Assembly (NCBI GenBank): GCA_913043235.1
Contig: CAJWLO010000004.1
Coordinates: 18,351-82,350 of the forward strand
Reading direction: 5' to 3'
DNA length: 64,000 bases
Source: an uncultured Fidelibacterota bacterium
GTDB lineage: Bacteria > Fidelibacterota > Marinisomatia > Marinisomatales > UBA1611
Shown here: in pieces, positions 61,666 to 64,000 of the stretch
Numbering within the stretch: position 1 is the first letter of the stretch
Layout: every line of letters starts with the position of its first letter
Translations under genes and position numbers: made by a program
The notes under the pieces: model-generated
The model's database searches: none
What the model was told of the DNA's origin: nothing
The model's input: only the letters and a program-made list of their open reading frames with translations

Positions 61666-61777
61666 CCCTCATGTTTATAGAAATATATATTCTTAATATG
61701 TTTCAATCATCGAGGGTTCCAGAACAAAAAAGGTTTTTATCTAAATCTAATTTCACAAATAATGGGTAGATTTTGAT

Positions 61778-62917
61778 ATGATTAGATATAAATCATTTCT
61801 ACTATTTATTGTACTATGTTTTTGGGGATGTGAAGAAGGACTAAATTCATCAGAAGAGAAACCAGACCCAATCATTACCTTTGAAAAAAACATTGAAAAT
61901 ATAAAAAGTGCAGTTAGACAGACAACAGATGAAGGATATATTATAGCTGGAGGTCGAGGTGGGAAAGCTTGGCTACTGAAACTAGATAAGTACGGTAATG
62001 AAAAATGGCAAAATACATATAGCTTAGGAGATTTTGGTTTAACTAGAGCAGTTATCCAAACTAACGATGGTGGCTATCTATATGCGAGCTGGGAAGGAAT
62101 CGTAAAAGCCGATTCAAATGGTGTTGAAGAATGGAAAAATAGTGAAGTCGGTCAATATCCGAACTATGAAGATGTAATTCAGCATAGCAATGGAAATTAT
62201 TATGCCGTTGGAGGTCCCAGTGGAGGGCAAGCAAAGTTTGTTAAATTTAGTCCGCAAGGAAATATCTTAACCCAAAAATATTTTGGGACAAATTGTGAGG
62301 ATGATATTTTTAGATCAATAATTGAAACACCTGATGAGATGCTAATAATTGTTGGAGAAAAAGCTCATGGTGAAGGACCTCATCCCTGTTCATTTAATTT
62401 TATGTATTACAAAGATTTTTGGATTGTAAAAGTAAAGAAAAATGGTGGCCTAATTTGGGAAAAGACTTATGGTGGAGATTATTTAGAGCAAGCAGATGAT
62501 ATTATTAGTATGGAATCTGGTGGTTATGCAGTGATAGGAAATCAATGTGTTCATCAATCAAACTTAAATTCATGCGGGTGGAATTCAAAACTTGTCGTAT
62601 TGCAAATCAATGATGAGGGTGAATATTTGACTGAAAATATATTCCCAGGGTTAAAATTTCATGAACGATTGCCCTACTACTCGATTACCACTACTGCATT
62701 TGGAGGTCTTGCCTGGACAGCTGAACATAAGAATAAAGGAACCTGGATACACAAATGGGGACCCAATGAAGATACAGTAAGTGTTTATATTGACGGGATC
62801 GGTGGTTTTGAAATTAATAACACCCAAGATAATGGTTTTGTAATCGGAACCTGGATGGGTGAATTAATCAAAACCAATTCTGAATTGTTTTATGAAAGCC
62901 TTTCTGATGACAGATAA
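61778..62917 (+). CDS. beta-propeller-like lipoprotein
   Basis: Lipobox CFWGC; repeated TxDGGYxxxG and KxDxxGNExWxxTY units. Confidence 0.75.
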   Translation: MIRYKSFLLFIVLCFWGCEEGLNSSEEKPDPIITFEKNIENIKSAVRQTTDEGYIIAGGRGGKAWLLKLDKYGNEKWQNTYSLGDFGLTRAVIQTNDGGYLYASWEGIVKADSNGVEEWKNSEVGQYPNYEDVIQHSNGNYYAVGGPSGGQAKFVKFSPQGNILTQKYFGTNCEDDIFRSIIETPDEMLIIVGEKAHGEGPHPCSFNFMYYKDFWIVKVKKNGGLIWEKTYGGDYLEQADDIISMESGGYAVIGNQCVHQSNLNSCGWNSKLVVLQINDEGEYLTENIFPGLKFHERLPYYSITTTAFGGLAWTAEHKNKGTWIHKWGPNEDTVSVYIDGIGGFEINNTQDNGFVIGTWMGELIKTNSELFYESLSDDR

Positions 62918-62940
62918 TACTGTTTCTAAAAAACTCTAAC

Positions 62941-63630
62941 CTAGGACAGGAGCTCCTCTCCTGTCTGAATCTTCCAAAGCTGGGAATAATAGCCACCTTT
63001 TTTATTTACTAAATGGTTGTGGTCTCCCTCTTCCAAAACCCTACCATCTTTAAGCACAAAAATATTATCACAGTTCCTTATAGTTGAAAGGCGATGTGCA
63101 ATAATAATTGTGGTTCTTCCTTTTCGTATGTCAAAAAGTGCTTTTTGGATAAGTTGCTCGGTTTTATTATCTACAGAAGATGTTGCCTCGTCAAAAATTA
63201 ATATATCAGGTTTTCTCATTAAGGCTCTTGCAATAGCGAGTCTCTGGTTTTGTCCACCAGAAAGAGTACGCCCCCTTTCACCTACGATTGTATCAAAGCC
63301 TTTAGGAAGTTTTTCAATAAATTCAATCGCCTGACTTTGCTTAGCAGCGTTTTCTATATCTTCCTTAATAGGTTCTTTAGATCCATAGCTAATGTTTTTG
63401 CTAATCGTTGAGTTAAATAAAAAAGAGTCTTGACTAACAATTCCAATCTTGCTTCGAAGAGAACGGATATTAATCTCCTTAATATTATGTTCCCCAACAT
63501 ATATACTGCCCTCTGATAGATCATATAACCTGAGTAGTAACTTTGCTATAGTTGTTTTACCACTACCGCTTTCACCAGCAACAGTATGTATTTTAGGAAA
63601 ACCGGTATCTATAGTAATATTAAAATTTTT
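62941..63630 (-). pseudogene. 5'-truncated ABC transporter ATP-binding domain
   Basis: Open frame with Walker A GESGSGKTT, signature LSGGQ, Walker B ILIFDEATSS, H-loop IIAHRLSTI, but no start upstream and an in-frame TGA at 63631-63633; TM domain missing. Confidence 0.75.
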
Positions 63631-63632
63631 TC

Positions 63633-64000
63633 ATGAATTGGAATGATAATAACGGCCCTTGGGGCTCTGGCGGTCAAAATCCCTGGGGAGGAGATAAGCC
63701 AAATAATAAAGATTTTGAGGAATCTATTAAAAAAGCTAGAGAAAGATTTAATAAATTTAAACTTGGAAGTCCAAGAAATTTCTCACTTCTTATAATTGTA
63801 GCTATCCTTTTATGGGTTGCCACAGGTTTTTATAGAGTTGAGCCAGATGAACAAGGAATTGAATTGCTTTTCGGAGAATGGAATGGAACCACCACTCAGC
63901 CTGGTTTACATTATTTCTTCCCAAGACCTATAGGCCAAACAATAACTCCTAAGGTTGAAGTGATTAGAAAAATAAATGTCGGATATAGATCAGCTTCTGA
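63633..64000 (+). CDS. hflK: HflK-like SPFH-domain protein (3' end beyond window)
   Basis: MNWNDNNGPWGSGGQNPWGG...LLIIVAILLWVATGFYRVEPDEQGIELLFGEWNGTTTQPGLHYFFPRPIGQTITPKV; open to window end so absent from ORF track. Confidence 0.88.
   Translation, partial: MNWNDNNGPWGSGGQNPWGGDKPNNKDFEESIKKARERFNKFKLGSPRNFSLLIIVAILLWVATGFYRVEPDEQGIELLFGEWNGTTTQPGLHYFFPRPIGQTITPKVEVIRKINVGYRSAS

Noticed and set aside
61621-61680. CIRCE heat-shock element upstream of htpG
   Set aside because: The palindrome sequence and spacing do not match CIRCE.

Overview
Bacterial chromosomal segment with dense housekeeping genes: rarA, hisS, topA, glyS, rlmN, mnmA, rsfS, argS, htpG, and an lptD/ostA-like gene. Mixed in are large exported proteins with FlgD-like or type-A C-terminal sorting domains, a PorV-like barrel, and an ECF sigma/FecR/STN-TonB receptor cassette. 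The style fits a marine FCB-group bacterium such as Marinimicrobia/SAR406 (inference only, no search was run). RNA genes seen are one intact tRNA-Thr(CGT) and a tmRNA. Main points for a second look: (i) a cohesin-like lipoprotein gene overlapping by 4 bp the gene for a 2423-aa repeat protein that carries a dockerin-like module; (ii) an AT-rich FkbM-methyltransferase islet between an intact tRNA-Thr and two broken tRNA halves, both ending at an identical anticodon loop TTCGTAA; (iii) a nickel SOD whose catalytic His1 would be exposed by signal peptidase; (iv) a PorV-like/transglutaminase-like/TPR fusion; (v) an ABC ATPase remnant that loses its reading frame exactly at the hflK start codon. No CRISPR array, rRNA, transposase or integrase was seen. 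All domain calls were made by reading motifs; no database search was run.
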